From assembly GCA_964390625.1 (NCBI GenBank), contig CAYMID010000003.1:1-45555 (forward strand): a stretch of 45,555 nt of DNA. Direction: 5' to 3'. Numbering within the stretch: the first letter of the stretch is position 1; each line of letters starts with the position of its first letter. The translations under genes were made by a program, and so were the position numbers. The notes below the pieces were generated by a model. It was not told the origin of the DNA, did not search any database, and worked only from the letters and a program-made list of their open reading frames with translations. Below, one piece after another: positions 32,887 to 40,484 of this stretch. Source of the DNA: 2-12-FULL-41-16 sp964390625 (GTDB lineage Bacteria; Patescibacteriota; Patescibacteriia; Magasanikbacterales; UBA922).

Positions 32887-34027
32887 ATGTCACGTCCAAT
32901 TTTTTTGATTATTGATGGTAATGCCATCATTCACCGGGCTTATCATGCTCTACCGCCACTAACCTCGCCAAACGGTGAGCCGGTTCAAGCCGTGTATGGG
33001 TTCATGTCCATGTTGCTAAAGGTGTGGGCTCAGTATCAACCTAGTTATATTGCTGCTTGTTTTGATGTGGAGGGTGGCACGTTTCGTGACGAGCTTTTTG
33101 CTGCATATAAAGAAAAGCGCGTGCGAGCAGACGAAGATTTGTACGCGCAGATTCCACTAGTGCGCGTCATGGTGGCAGCGTGCGGATTTCCGATTTTTGA
33201 TAAGGTTAATTACGAAGCTGATGATGTAATTGGAACGCTCTGTGCCCAAGCACTTAACGCTAACGCCGAGGTTGAGGTAATGGTCCTGACTGGAGACATG
33301 GATTTGTTGCAATTGGTTTCCGACCGGGTAAAAGTTTGTTTATTGCGAAAAGGTTTGAGTGAAGCGCGCGTATTTGACCAAGCTTTGGTACAAGAAGTGT
33401 ACGGCTTTTCGGCAGAGCAAGTGGTTGATTACAAAGCTTTGCGTGGCGATGCCTCGGATAATATTCCGGGTGTTCCAGGAATTGGCGAAAAAACAGCAAC
33501 GGCTTTGTTGCAAAAGGTTGGCCCCGTGGTCGAAATTTACCGACAGTTGGCACAACCAGACTCAGTTTTGGCTCAAGAGTTTTCCAAAGGTGTGTTGGCC
33601 AAGTTGACGGCTGGTCGTGAGAGTGCGGAATTAAGTCGACGAATTGCGACCATTGAATGCGACGTTCCGGGTATTAATTTAACATTGGCCGAGGCGGCCG
33701 TGGGCAAATTTAACGTGGCCGAAGCCACTAAAAAAATTAATGAATTTGGAATTGTTTCGCTTCTCAAGCGCTTGCCTGGTGCCAGTAAAACCGCAGCCCC
33801 AACTGAGCCAGTTCGTAAACGCAAGTCAGCGGCCTGGCCACTGACAGTAGTTGATTCTAAAACATGGCCAGCGTTTGTGGCCGAATGGCGCCAAAGCCCA
33901 TTGTATATTGTGCGCGAAGTGGCGGGCACAGCTAGTCGGACTTGGGCCTGGGAAGGGTTAGTAATTGGGTTTGCCCAAAAAACATTTTGGTTGGCCAAAT
34001 CAGTCTTAGAAAAAAATGCAGCCGCTG
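32887..34027 (+). CDS. polA: DNA polymerase I, N-terminal part (to assembly gap)
   Basis: The 5'-nuclease domain occupies the first ~290 residues: IIDGNAIIHRAYHALPPL, YKEKRVRADEDLYAQIP, YEADDVIGTLC, LTGDMDLLQLV, YKALRGDASDNIPGVPGIGEKTA. The start of the 3'-5' exonuclease-like domain follows before the Ns. A TATACT box (32866-32871) lies 15 bases before the ATG. The gap breaks the reading phase, so this and the 34128-35231 part are one gene. Confidence 0.92.
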
Positions 34028-34127
34028 NNNNNNNNNNNNNNNNNNNNNNNNNNNNNNNNNNNNNNNNNNNNNNNNNNNNNNNNNNNNNNNNNNNNNNNNN
34101 NNNNNNNNNNNNNNNNNNNNNNNNNNN
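34028..34127. other. 100-N assembly gap inside polA
   Basis: Flanks are not duplicated and the two polA parts are out of phase across exactly 100 Ns. The real missing length is therefore unknown, probably a few hundred bases of the exonuclease-like/thumb region. Confidence 0.85.
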
Positions 34128-35231
34128 GAAAAATTAACCAAACAAATTCACGAGGCGGCTGGCGAAGAATTTAACGTCGCTTCGTCAGTTCAGCTGCGTG
34201 AGATTTTATATACTAAACTCGGACTGACGTTCCCTGGTTTAAAAAAAGGCAAGACAGGGTATTCGACCGCAGCGTCAGAGTTAGAAAAAATGCGCGGCAC
34301 GCACCCAATTATTGAATTAATCGAGGAATACCGTGAACTAGCCAAGCTAGAAAATACCTATTTGTCAGTTTTGCCAACCTTAGTAAATCCAGCCACCGGG
34401 CGTTTGCATACTCGGTACAATCAAACTGTGGCTGCCACTGGCCGGTTGTCTAGCTATGATCCGAATTTGCAAAATATCCCGGTGCGCACTGAGCTTGGTC
34501 GCGAAATTCGCGATGCTTTTGTCGCTCGGCCGGGCCATGAATTAATTGTGGCTGATTATTCCCAAATTGAACTGCGTATTGTCGCGGCGTTGGCTGATGA
34601 CACTCGCCTAAAAGAAATTTTTCACAAAGGCGAAGACGTTCACCGGGCCACTGCTGCGGCCATCAATGGTGTGGCGCTCGATCAGGTGACCAAGGAAATG
34701 CGCTATGCTGCCAAGGAAATTAACTTTGGTGTTTTGTATGGCATGGGTACGTTTGGCTTGGCCTGGCGGGCGGGCATTAGTCAGGCCCAGGCCAAAGAAT
34801 TTATCAAGGCTTACTTTGAGCAATTTGCTGGGGTAAAAGCCTATTTAGACCGAACTATTGCTCAGGCCGAGGAGCAGGGGTATGTGGAAACGCTATTTGG
34901 TCGCCGTCGTTACCTGCCCGAAATTCATGCGTCTAACCATGTGGCCCGCGCCGCAGCCGAACGCATGGCCGTGAATATGCCAGTACAAGGAACTGCAGCC
35001 GACATCATGAAAATTGCTATGATCAACGTGGATCGAGCCATCCGGGCCAAGTATGGTGATCGGGTTGCTTTGTTACTGCAAGTTCACGACGAATTGGTAT
35101 TGGAGGCCCCGCACGCCGATGCCCAAGCAGTGGCCGAGTTAGTTAAGGCCGAGATGGCTGCGGCCGCTAAATTGTCGGTTCCAGTGGAGGTACAAGCAGG
35201 CTTAGCCCACAGTTGGGGCGCGGCTAAATAA
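34128..35231 (+). CDS. polA: DNA polymerase I, C-terminal polymerase domain (from assembly gap)
   Basis: 367 residues of family A polymerase. FNVASSVQLREILYTKLGL and TGRLSSYDPNLQNIPVRTELGREIRDAFV lead to motif A VADYSQIELRIVAALADD, the O-helix RYAAKEINFGVLYGMG with Phe at the ddNTP-discriminating position, and motif C LQVHDELVLEAP. A terminator follows (35248-35274). It fills gaps and removes primers. Confidence 0.94.
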   Translation, partial: EKLTKQIHEAAGEEFNVASSVQLREILYTKLGLTFPGLKKGKTGYSTAASELEKMRGTHPIIELIEEYRELAKLENTYLSVLPTLVNPATGRLHTRYNQTVAATGRLSSYDPNLQNIPVRTELGREIRDAFVARPGHELIVADYSQIELRIVAALADDTRLKEIFHKGEDVHRATAAAINGVALDQVTKEMRYAAKEINFGVLYGMGTFGLAWRAGISQAQAKEFIKAYFEQFAGVKAYLDRTIAQAEEQGYVETLFGRRRYLPEIHASNHVARAAAERMAVNMPVQGTAADIMKIAMINVDRAIRAKYGDRVALLLQVHDELVLEAPHADAQAVAELVKAEMAAAAKLSVPVEVQAGLAHSWGAAK

Positions 35232-35247
35232 TTGTCCAAATAAAAAA

Positions 35248-35274
35248 CTCCCCAACAAGCCGGGGAGCTTTTTA
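35248..35274. terminator. bidirectional terminator polA/DoxX gene
   Basis: CTCCCC (35248-35253) pairs with GGGGAG (35262-35267), with A-run before and T-run after. Confidence 0.85.
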
Positions 35275-35285
35275 TATTTGAGTGA

Positions 35286-35726
35286 TTACGCTTTTTTCTC
35301 AACTGGGCCACAATTGCAGCCATTGTCGCCGCATTTGCAGAATGATTTTTTGACTAACTGACATTTGCCACCACCAAGTGTACCAAGAGCAATCAAGGAA
35401 CCGAGCAATGAAAAGGCACCATAGGCTCCCATAAACGGACCGCTGCGGTGGGCAGTTAAGAGGGCGACGAGCATGACTACTGCCAAAGGCCAAGCAAAAG
35501 CCTGTACCCAAATGCCACCAATCAAGGCAATTCCGCCAATGAACTCTAACAAGGCAACTAACCAGGCCATCGCGCTAGCGGCTGGAATACCAAGGCCAGC
35601 GAACATGCCACCAATCATGTCAATGTTATTGAGCTTCATCCAACCCGAAGCTACAAAAATGATACCAGCACTCAAGCGGAGTGCAACTAACCCCCAACCA
35701 CCACAGTTGCCTTTGCAGTTCATCAT
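35286..35726 (-). CDS. DoxX-family membrane protein with Cys-rich ends
   Basis: A 146-aa, four-helix DoxX-type protein: ALRLSAGIIFVASGWMKLNN, GLGIPAASAMAWLVALLEFIGGIALIGGIW, AVVMLVALLTAH. It has a CKGNC motif at the N-terminus and KCQLVKKSFCKCGDNGCNCGP at the C-terminus: eight Cys in all, an unusual metal- or redox-type decoration. DoxX proteins are linked to quinone-dependent redox and oxidative stress. It lies 10 bases downstream of the NDH-2-like gene, so the pair probably forms a quinone-linked redox unit. Confidence 0.82.
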   Translation of the reverse strand: MMNCKGNCGGWGLVALRLSAGIIFVASGWMKLNNIDMIGGMFAGLGIPAASAMAWLVALLEFIGGIALIGGIWVQAFAWPLAVVMLVALLTAHRSGPFMGAYGAFSLLGSLIALGTLGGGKCQLVKKSFCKCGDNGCNCGPVEKKA

Positions 35727-35735
35727 AGAGATGAA

Positions 35736-36704
35736 TTAAGAATTACTTGACGATCCAAGTATATACCGTCGCCCAAAGGAATGCAACGTCCAATCAATTA
35801 GGATTTTTAAGCGTGCTTTCCAGGTTGGAATAACCAAAATATAAACCGCACGTCGAATAATCCAGGCCAGTGGGCCAAAAATAGTAAAGCGACCCACAAT
35901 TGCGACACCATCCCAGTCACCCAAAGGAATTAGATTACCTTTGGTTTGGAAGGAAAAAGGCTTTCGGGGTTTTTGTGTTAGACGGTTAATCAAATCGTGC
36001 GCCACAAATTTGGCTTGCGCCACCGCGGTCTCGCCCAGTTGAGGGTATGGTTCTTTGGTGATTGGATTAAGCGCATAGGCAATATCGCCAACTGCGTACA
36101 GATGGTCGTAGGTTTGGTTCGTTAAATATTCAGACACGCACAGGCGACCTTTTTCGCATACAGNNNNNNNNNNNNNNNNNNNNNNNNNNNNNNNNNNNNN
36201 NNNNNNNNNNNNNNNNNNNNNNNNNNNNNNNNNNNNNNNNNNNNNNNNNNNNNNNNNNNNNNNCTTATTTGTTTCTAATAAAGTAATTAAATCATCGTGC
36301 AATTTTTGGGCTGCGGCCAGTGTTCGCACATTATGGGTGTGTTCAGCGGCGCCTGGGACACTAAAATAGTTTACTGCACTCCCAAGAGCAGCTACGCACC
36401 AGGTGTATTCAATTGGGCCAGCCGAAGTTTGGACAGTTTTTTTGGCTGGATCAATACTGGTTACTTTGGCTTGGATAAACTGGTGGGGTGCGGCAATTAG
36501 TTCGTGTAGCGAAATTGCACAGTGCATTGGCTCGACTGCGCCAGTGGCCGCCTCGTGCAACATTGGCGTAAAGGTGTAGTAGGTGTTGGCGTCAACCAGC
36601 GTGATTTGGAGTGGTTGGCCAGTTCGTCGTAGGCGTTTGGCCAATTGTCGGTACGTTTCATACCCGCCAATTCCCCCACCTAAGATAAGAATGTCTGTGC
36701 GCAT
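35736..36704 (-). CDS. type II NADH:quinone oxidoreductase-like flavoprotein (gap inside)
   Basis: Start ATG 36704 (MRTDILILGGGIGGYETYRQL), because the FAD-binding GGGIGG should lie at residue ~9; upstream ATGs only add a non-homologous lead. Further motifs: VDANTYYTFTPMLHEAATG, VAALGSAVNYFSVPGAAEHT, then after the Ns LYAVGDIAYALNPITKEPYPQLGETAVAQAKFVA, the second FAD motif of NDH-2. The C-terminal amphipathic/hydrophobic part (FGPLAWIIRRAVYILVIPTWKARLKILIDW) suits membrane attachment. The NAD-binding Rossmann region is probably in the gap. It reduces quinone with NADH without pumping. Confidence 0.85.
   Translation of the reverse strand: MRTDILILGGGIGGYETYRQLAKRLRRTGQPLQITLVDANTYYTFTPMLHEAATGAVEPMHCAISLHELIAAPHQFIQAKVTSIDPAKKTVQTSAGPIEYTWCVAALGSAVNYFSVPGAAEHTHNVRTLAAAQKLHDDLITLLETNKXXXXXXXXXXXXXXXXXXXXXXXXXXXXXXXXXXVCEKGRLCVSEYLTNQTYDHLYAVGDIAYALNPITKEPYPQLGETAVAQAKFVAHDLINRLTQKPRKPFSFQTKGNLIPLGDWDGVAIVGRFTIFGPLAWIIRRAVYILVIPTWKARLKILIDWTLHSFGRRYILGSSSNS
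36164..36263. other. 100-N assembly gap inside the NDH-2-like gene
   Basis: No flank duplication. About 100 residues, including the expected NAD-binding GxGxxG, are missing compared with typical NDH-2 length (~400 aa). Confidence 0.8.
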
Positions 36705-36781
36705 AGTAGGCATAGTGTAACATAGAGCCAACCGAGCGTAAATCTTGCTGCTATCAACTAAGCATAGTACAATGGCCACGT

Positions 36782-37762
36782 ATGATTATTTTCGTGTACG
36801 GTCCTGATTTATATCGTAGCCAAGCATATGTTCGCCGCCTGGTGGAAAAGTTTCGGGTCGAGCGTGATGCGGCTGGGTGCAATGTGGTTGAACTCGATGC
36901 TACCAGTGCCAAACAACCAGGGCAAGTTTTGCAAGAAATTTTGGCCGCCCCTTTTTTGGCCGAGAAGCGCCTCGTAGTGTTGCGCAATTTTTTGAGTGCC
37001 AAAGAAGCCCCAGACCGGGCAGTGGTGTTGGAGCGTTTGATTGCCAATAACTTCCCTACTGACACGATCACTTTGTTTTGGGAAACAGTCAGTGCATTTA
37101 AAACCAAGGAAGCCAAAGCCCTATTTGCCGAGCTTAAGAAAAGTAAATTTTGCGAAGAGTTTGCCCCCCTTAATCCAGCCGAGGCACAGCGCTGGGTTCA
37201 ACAGGAAGCCGTACAGCGCGGCGCCAACTTACCAAATGCGGTGGCACAGCAGTTGGTGGCCAATCTTGGTACCGATACGTGGAGTCTTAGTACTACCTTG
37301 GATCAGCTAACAGCCTACGCGGCTGGACGCGAAATCACGGCGGCCGATATTAGCCAATTTGTCCCTGACAAAGTTCCAGATAACATTTTTGCTTTGGCCG
37401 AGGCAATTGCCAACAGTCAGACTAAACAAGTGTTTGCTCAATGTCAGGAGCAGTATCGTTTGGGGCAAGACAGCGCCTACATTTGGGCGATGTTGGTGCG
37501 TCAATTTCGAATTTTGATTGGAATTGCGAGCTGGATCCAGCTGGAACCACGCGCTGCCGCCCCCGAGATTGCAGCCGCTTTGGGCATTCATCCGTATGTG
37601 GCCCAAAAAAGTTTGGCCTTGGCTAAAAAAATCCCACTTAATCGCCTCACTCAGGCTCATTTACTACTGACCGAATTAGACGAAGCTTCTAAGACTGGTC
37701 GCGGCGACCATCAACAATTATTAGAAATTTTCTTGGGCAAGTATCTCCTCCAACCAGTTTAA
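36782..37762 (+). CDS. holA: DNA polymerase III delta subunit
   Basis: 326 aa, MIIFVYGPDLYRSQAYVRRLVEKFRVE, FLAEKRLVVLRNFLSAKE, WETVSAFKTKEAKALFAELKK, then DKVPDNIFALAEAIANSQTKQVF and LLTELDEASKTGRGDHQQLLEIFL. These are the HolA AAA+-like and collar domains. It opens the beta clamp within the clamp loader. A TACAAT box (36768-36773) lies only 8 bases before the ATG, so a near-leaderless mRNA is likely. A terminator follows. Confidence 0.9.
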   Translation: MIIFVYGPDLYRSQAYVRRLVEKFRVERDAAGCNVVELDATSAKQPGQVLQEILAAPFLAEKRLVVLRNFLSAKEAPDRAVVLERLIANNFPTDTITLFWETVSAFKTKEAKALFAELKKSKFCEEFAPLNPAEAQRWVQQEAVQRGANLPNAVAQQLVANLGTDTWSLSTTLDQLTAYAAGREITAADISQFVPDKVPDNIFALAEAIANSQTKQVFAQCQEQYRLGQDSAYIWAMLVRQFRILIGIASWIQLEPRAAAPEIAAALGIHPYVAQKSLALAKKIPLNRLTQAHLLLTELDEASKTGRGDHQQLLEIFLGKYLLQPV

Positions 37763-37766
37763 ACAA

Positions 37767-37792
37767 AAACCTCCCAGACGGGAGGTTTGTTT
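37767..37792. terminator. bidirectional terminator holA/rpsT
   Basis: AAACCTCCC (37767-37775) and GGGAGGTTT (37780-37788) around AGAC. Confidence 0.9.
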
Positions 37793-38047
37793 TTACGCGA
37801 TGGCTTTTTTGACGCGCTTACTCAAGCGGGACAACTTGCGGGCAGCGGCGTTTCTTTTCAAAACACCTTTCTTGGCCGCCTTGTCGAGCTTCTTTTGGGC
37901 CAAGCGCAGTTTTTCGGTAACTTCAGCCTTAGTAGCGGCCACAGTTGCCTTTACGGCAGCCTTGTAAGCCTTCTTAACACTCAAGTTCTGCTCCGTACGC
38001 TTCTTGGCCTGACGCAACGCCTTGCGGGCGTTTTGTTTGTTTGGCAT
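37793..38047 (-). CDS. rpsT: ribosomal protein bS20
   Basis: 84 aa, MPNKQNARKALRQAKKRTEQN followed by KKAYKAAVKATVAATKAEVTEKLRLAQKKLDKAAKKGVLKRNAAARKLSRLSKRVKKA. It is the basic, Ala-rich three-helix S20. ATG 38047 is chosen because the minus-strand promoter (TTGACT 38114-38109, 17 bases, TATACT 38091-38086) sits inside the longer reading frame. Confidence 0.95.
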   Translation of the reverse strand: MPNKQNARKALRQAKKRTEQNLSVKKAYKAAVKATVAATKAEVTEKLRLAQKKLDKAAKKGVLKRNAAARKLSRLSKRVKKAIA

Positions 38048-38085
38048 AGATAAATATAAAAATAACTGGACGTGAGAGTAAAGTA

Positions 38086-38114
38086 AGTATAGCGCAGTTT
38101 TAGCCAAAAGTCAA
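38086..38114 (-). promoter_or_regulatory. promoter of rpsT
   Basis: Minus strand TTGACT, 17 bases, TATACT, about 38 bases upstream of ATG 38047. Confidence 0.8.
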
Positions 38115-38115
38115 A

Positions 38116-39246
38116 TTACTCCCCCTCGCCAACTGGCTTTTCCAAAAGCGGAATTGCCTGACCTGGCTCGCCATCGGTAATTTTAATAATGTCTTTATCG
38201 ATTTTGGTGAATTCCTTGCAAGCGTTATTATAGTGGTTCACAGTCGTGCCCATACTACTTCCAAGCTTGCGCATGTATTCCTCGTATGAAACCAGGTGTT
38301 TTTGCAAAGCTTCCACATTTTTGCGAATGCTTTTGGCTCCTTCCTCAATCTTTAATGCTTGCAAACCTTGCAAAACAGTGTGCAAATAGGCGGAAAAAGT
38401 GGTTGGGGAAGTAATCACAACTCGCTTTTCAATAAACGCATACTCAACCAAACTACGAGTGTTCACCTTTACCGCACCAACTTCGTTTACCAATAAATCA
38501 TAGTAAATCGCTTCGGCTGGAATAAACATAAAGGCAAACTCCAGCGTCCCCTCCTTTGGTTTAATGTACTTGGCCGTTTCGTCAATGCGTTTTTTAAGGT
38601 CTTTCTTAAATTCGTTTTCCAAGGCAGCTCGCTGGGTTTCGTCTTCCTCGTGGATCAGGCGTTCGTAGTTGTCGAGCGAAAATTTGGCGTCAACACAAAT
38701 AATGCCCTCTTTGGTAAAAATAGCGGCGTCCACAATATCGCCATCAGCAAAACGGTGTTGCAGTGTGAACGCCGACGGTGGCAAAATATTCTCCAGCACC
38801 ATTTTTAGGCCAGCTTCGCCCAGACTACCACGTTGCTTTTGGTGCTTTAAAACTTTTTCAAAATTAGCCAATTGTTGTGAAAAACCAATCACTTGCTGGT
38901 TTGTTTTATCAAGGTTGGTAAGTTTTTCGGTAATATCAGCAATCATTTTGGCACTGTTGCCAGTAATGTTGCTAATTAACTGAGTGTTTTGCCCAAACTG
39001 GTCCTGCATGGTCTTGTAAATGTGCTGTTGAGTGGTCTGTAGCGAGGCGGTTGTGTCGTGCAAACGCTGCTCAATAATTTTGTTTAGTTCTTGGATTTGG
39101 TTTTGCAGGAGTAGCAATTGGCCCGCATCCTGGGCTGGGGCAGGACTGGAAATTTTTTGGTAAAGTCGGTAGACTAAGACCAGTAAACCAAGGACCAGGA
39201 TAACGGCTACGGTTAGTCCGAGCAGCAAGAGTACGGAAACGTTCAT
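38116..39246 (-). CDS. rmuC: RmuC-family DNA recombination protein
   Basis: 376 aa. One N-terminal membrane helix (VSVLLLLGLTVAVILVLGLLVLVYRLY), a coiled coil (about 40-150), then the RmuC PD-(D/E)XK-like core: KHQKQRGSLGEAGLKMVLENIL, DIVDAAIFTKEGIICVDAKFSLDNY, FAFMFIPAEAIYYDLL, VVITSPTTFSAYLHTVLQGLQ. RmuC limits inversions at short inverted repeats, and the conserved D and DAK residues are in place. The stop lies near the rpsT promoter. Confidence 0.92.
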   Translation of the reverse strand: MNVSVLLLLGLTVAVILVLGLLVLVYRLYQKISSPAPAQDAGQLLLLQNQIQELNKIIEQRLHDTTASLQTTQQHIYKTMQDQFGQNTQLISNITGNSAKMIADITEKLTNLDKTNQQVIGFSQQLANFEKVLKHQKQRGSLGEAGLKMVLENILPPSAFTLQHRFADGDIVDAAIFTKEGIICVDAKFSLDNYERLIHEEDETQRAALENEFKKDLKKRIDETAKYIKPKEGTLEFAFMFIPAEAIYYDLLVNEVGAVKVNTRSLVEYAFIEKRVVITSPTTFSAYLHTVLQGLQALKIEEGAKSIRKNVEALQKHLVSYEEYMRKLGSSMGTTVNHYNNACKEFTKIDKDIIKITDGEPGQAIPLLEKPVGEGE

Positions 39247-39327
39247 AAGTAAAAGGGTTAAGGGCGGGGTAAGTGGATTAGTAGTATACCCTCTTTTACA
39301 AAAGAATTAAAACAAGGGGTAGAATAA

Positions 39328-39356
39328 TTGTACGACACATAAAACATCTTTAAAAT
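39328..39356 (+). promoter_or_regulatory. promoter of tRNA-Arg
   Basis: TTGTAC (39328-39333), 17 bases, TAAAAT (39351-39356), 10 bases before the tRNA. Confidence 0.65.
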
Positions 39357-39366
39357 AGAGCAAAAT

Positions 39367-39441
39367 GGCCTCATAGTTCAATGGATAGAACAAGACACTC
39401 CTAACGTTTAGATCCACGTTCGATTCGTGGTGAGGCCACCA
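39367..39441 (+). tRNA. tRNA-Arg (CCT), CCA encoded
   Basis: Acceptor GGCCTCA/TGAGGCC, D-stem GTTC/GAAC, T-stem CCACG/CGTGG, anticodon loop CTCCTAA. The anticodon stem is weak: AGACA/CGTTT with one G-T and an A31-C39 mismatch. Discriminator A at 39438 is followed by encoded CCA (39439-39441), the only tRNA here with it. The palindrome CAAGGCATATGCCTTG (39440-39455) directly follows. Confidence 0.88.
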
Positions 39442-39455
39442 AGGCATATGCCTTG

Positions 39456-39630
39456 AAAAGTATTTGAAATTGAGATAAGCTGTTTCACAGTGAACGGACA
39501 GGCATTGGCTGATGGTTGGTTTAGGTGTTCACTTCCTGTTTCCTTCACACACTCATCGGGCCAGTACTCCGTACATACCCGTAGTCGTTCGGTCTTTGCC
39601 CAACTTCGTTGATCAAGACACTCACTCCTA
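39456..39630 (+). other. spacer between tRNA-Arg and tRNA-Ala, no gene seen
   Basis: No plausible ORF. A GTGAAC/GTTCAC pair with a ~30-base loop lies around 39490-39532, and GGACAGG/CCTGTTTCC offers an alternative pairing. No promoter pair is convincing. Confidence 0.4.
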
Positions 39631-39703
39631 GGGCCTGTAGCTCATTTGGTAGAGCGCGGCATTCGCATTGCCGAGGTAAGGGGTTCGATTCCCCTCAGGT
39701 CCA
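39631..39703 (+). tRNA. tRNA-Ala (CGC)
   Basis: Acceptor GGGCCTG/CAGGTCC, anticodon stem CGGCA/TGCCG around TTCGCAT, T-arm GGGGTTCGATTCCCC. Discriminator A; CA follows, not CCA. Followed by a terminator. Confidence 0.93.
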
Positions 39704-39712
39704 CAAGCTTTT

Positions 39713-39738
39713 AAAAATAGGCCGATCGCCTATTTTTT
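39713..39738 (+). terminator. terminator of tRNA-Ala (CGC)
   Basis: AAAAATAGGC and GCCTATTTTTT around CGATC. Confidence 0.9.
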
Positions 39739-39772
39739 GTTTGACTAGTATTGATTGTTCGCTTTGCGTGAC

Positions 39773-39870
39773 TTATCCACCATGTGGATATTAAAAATGT
39801 ATACGCTATCGTATACATATTTAATCATCTGTGCATAACTCTGTGCATAAAGTGCCATTAATGTGTATAT
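39773..39870. repeat. DnaA-box-like cluster with a central palindrome
   Basis: TTATCCACC 39773 (one mismatch), TGTGGATAT 39783 (one mismatch), TGTGCATAA 39830 and 39842 (both exact TTATNCACA, starts 12 bases apart) and TGTGTATAT 39862 (one mismatch). The perfect palindrome 39797-39818 lies between them. No gene occupies 39739-39913. Confidence 0.55.
39797..39818. promoter_or_regulatory. perfect 9-bp-arm palindrome
   Basis: ATGTATACG (39797-39805), CTAT, CGTATACAT (39810-39818). It contains TGTATA-N8-TATACA. Confidence 0.55.
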
Positions 39871-39913
39871 CTTTTTAGGGCTGTGGGTTTCCTGTGGAAC
39901 AATAGAAACAAAA

Positions 39914-40110
39914 ACACGCCGCCCATGATAGGCGACGTGCGTTGTGTTTGGAAGGCATCGAGGGGAACGGAAGTTGCTACCTTCTCGAACCCACCACGTA
40001 GGGCAATGGCAGTGCCAGGTGCGGATTTCCCCGTCGACGAGCAAGCCTCCTTTGGACCCTGACCTCGCGGAGATATTTCCAACTACGACTATCCCATTTT
40101 AATAAATCAA
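39914..40110 (-). ncRNA. minus-strand ~195-nt small RNA unit
   Basis: A perfect minus-strand promoter and a minus-strand terminator (CACGTCGCC/GGCGGCGTG then TTTTTGTTT, 39938-39906) bracket a GC-rich transcript in AT-rich surroundings. Pairings: CGA-C-GGGGAA with TTCCCC-TCG over ~9 bp, GAAG/CTTC, CTAC/GTAG. An AAAGGAGG is present but no start codon lies at a usable distance. A TTG-initiated frame from 40082 exists but runs through the terminator. It is not a recognisable SRP RNA, 6S RNA or tRNA. Confidence 0.5.
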
Positions 40111-40116
40111 CAATAG

Positions 40117-40145
40117 AGTATACCGTAAAAATCTGATTTTGTCAA
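40117..40145 (-). promoter_or_regulatory. promoter of the minus-strand RNA
   Basis: Minus strand TTGACA (40145-40140), 17 bases, TATACT (40122-40117): an exact -35 hexamer with TATACT. Confidence 0.75.
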
Positions 40146-40276
40146 TAAAACTACCCAAAAATAAAACTGCATATTAATATTTATTTAATTTTAGCCAAGA
40201 AAAAGTGGCGTACAATTCATATATCTGATCTCCGTCGGTTACGTGGTTATAGCTTGTCCGAAATTCTTAAATGCTA

Positions 40277-40305
40277 TTGACCGAATCACCACCCTTTGCT
40301 ATAAT
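40277..40305 (+). promoter_or_regulatory. promoter of tRNA-Ala (GGC)
   Basis: TTGACC (40277-40282), 17 bases, TATAAT (40300-40305), 19 bases before the tRNA. Confidence 0.8.
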
Positions 40306-40324
40306 CGCTGTGCTAGAAATTTAA

Positions 40325-40397
40325 GGGCCATTAGCTCATTTGGTAGAGCGCTTCCATGGCATGGAAGAGGCAAGCGGTTCAAATCCGCTATGGTCCA
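40325..40397 (+). tRNA. tRNA-Ala (GGC)
   Basis: Acceptor GGGCCAT/ATGGTCC, anticodon stem CTTCC/GGAAG around ATGGCAT, T-stem AGCGG/CCGCT. Discriminator A; no CCA. Third Ala isoacceptor in the window. Confidence 0.93.
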
Positions 40398-40484
40398 CTA
40401 CTGACTCTTCGCACATGCGACATACCCACTCACCGCCACCAGCCACGGTGATTGTCTCAAACTTCATTTATTTTGGCTTGTTCT

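Noticed and set aside
39440..39455. CAAGGCATATGCCTTG palindrome as a regulatory site
   Set aside because: It directly follows the tRNA-Arg 3' end and is better explained as trailer structure for processing. No T-run makes it a terminator.
39745..40044. Minus-strand ORFs overlapping the small RNA (TTG starts at 40038-40082)
   Set aside because: One frame is rich in Trp/His/Cys and reads unlike protein. The other runs through the terminator hairpin and has no Shine-Dalgarno at the right distance. Kept as an alternative within the RNA call.
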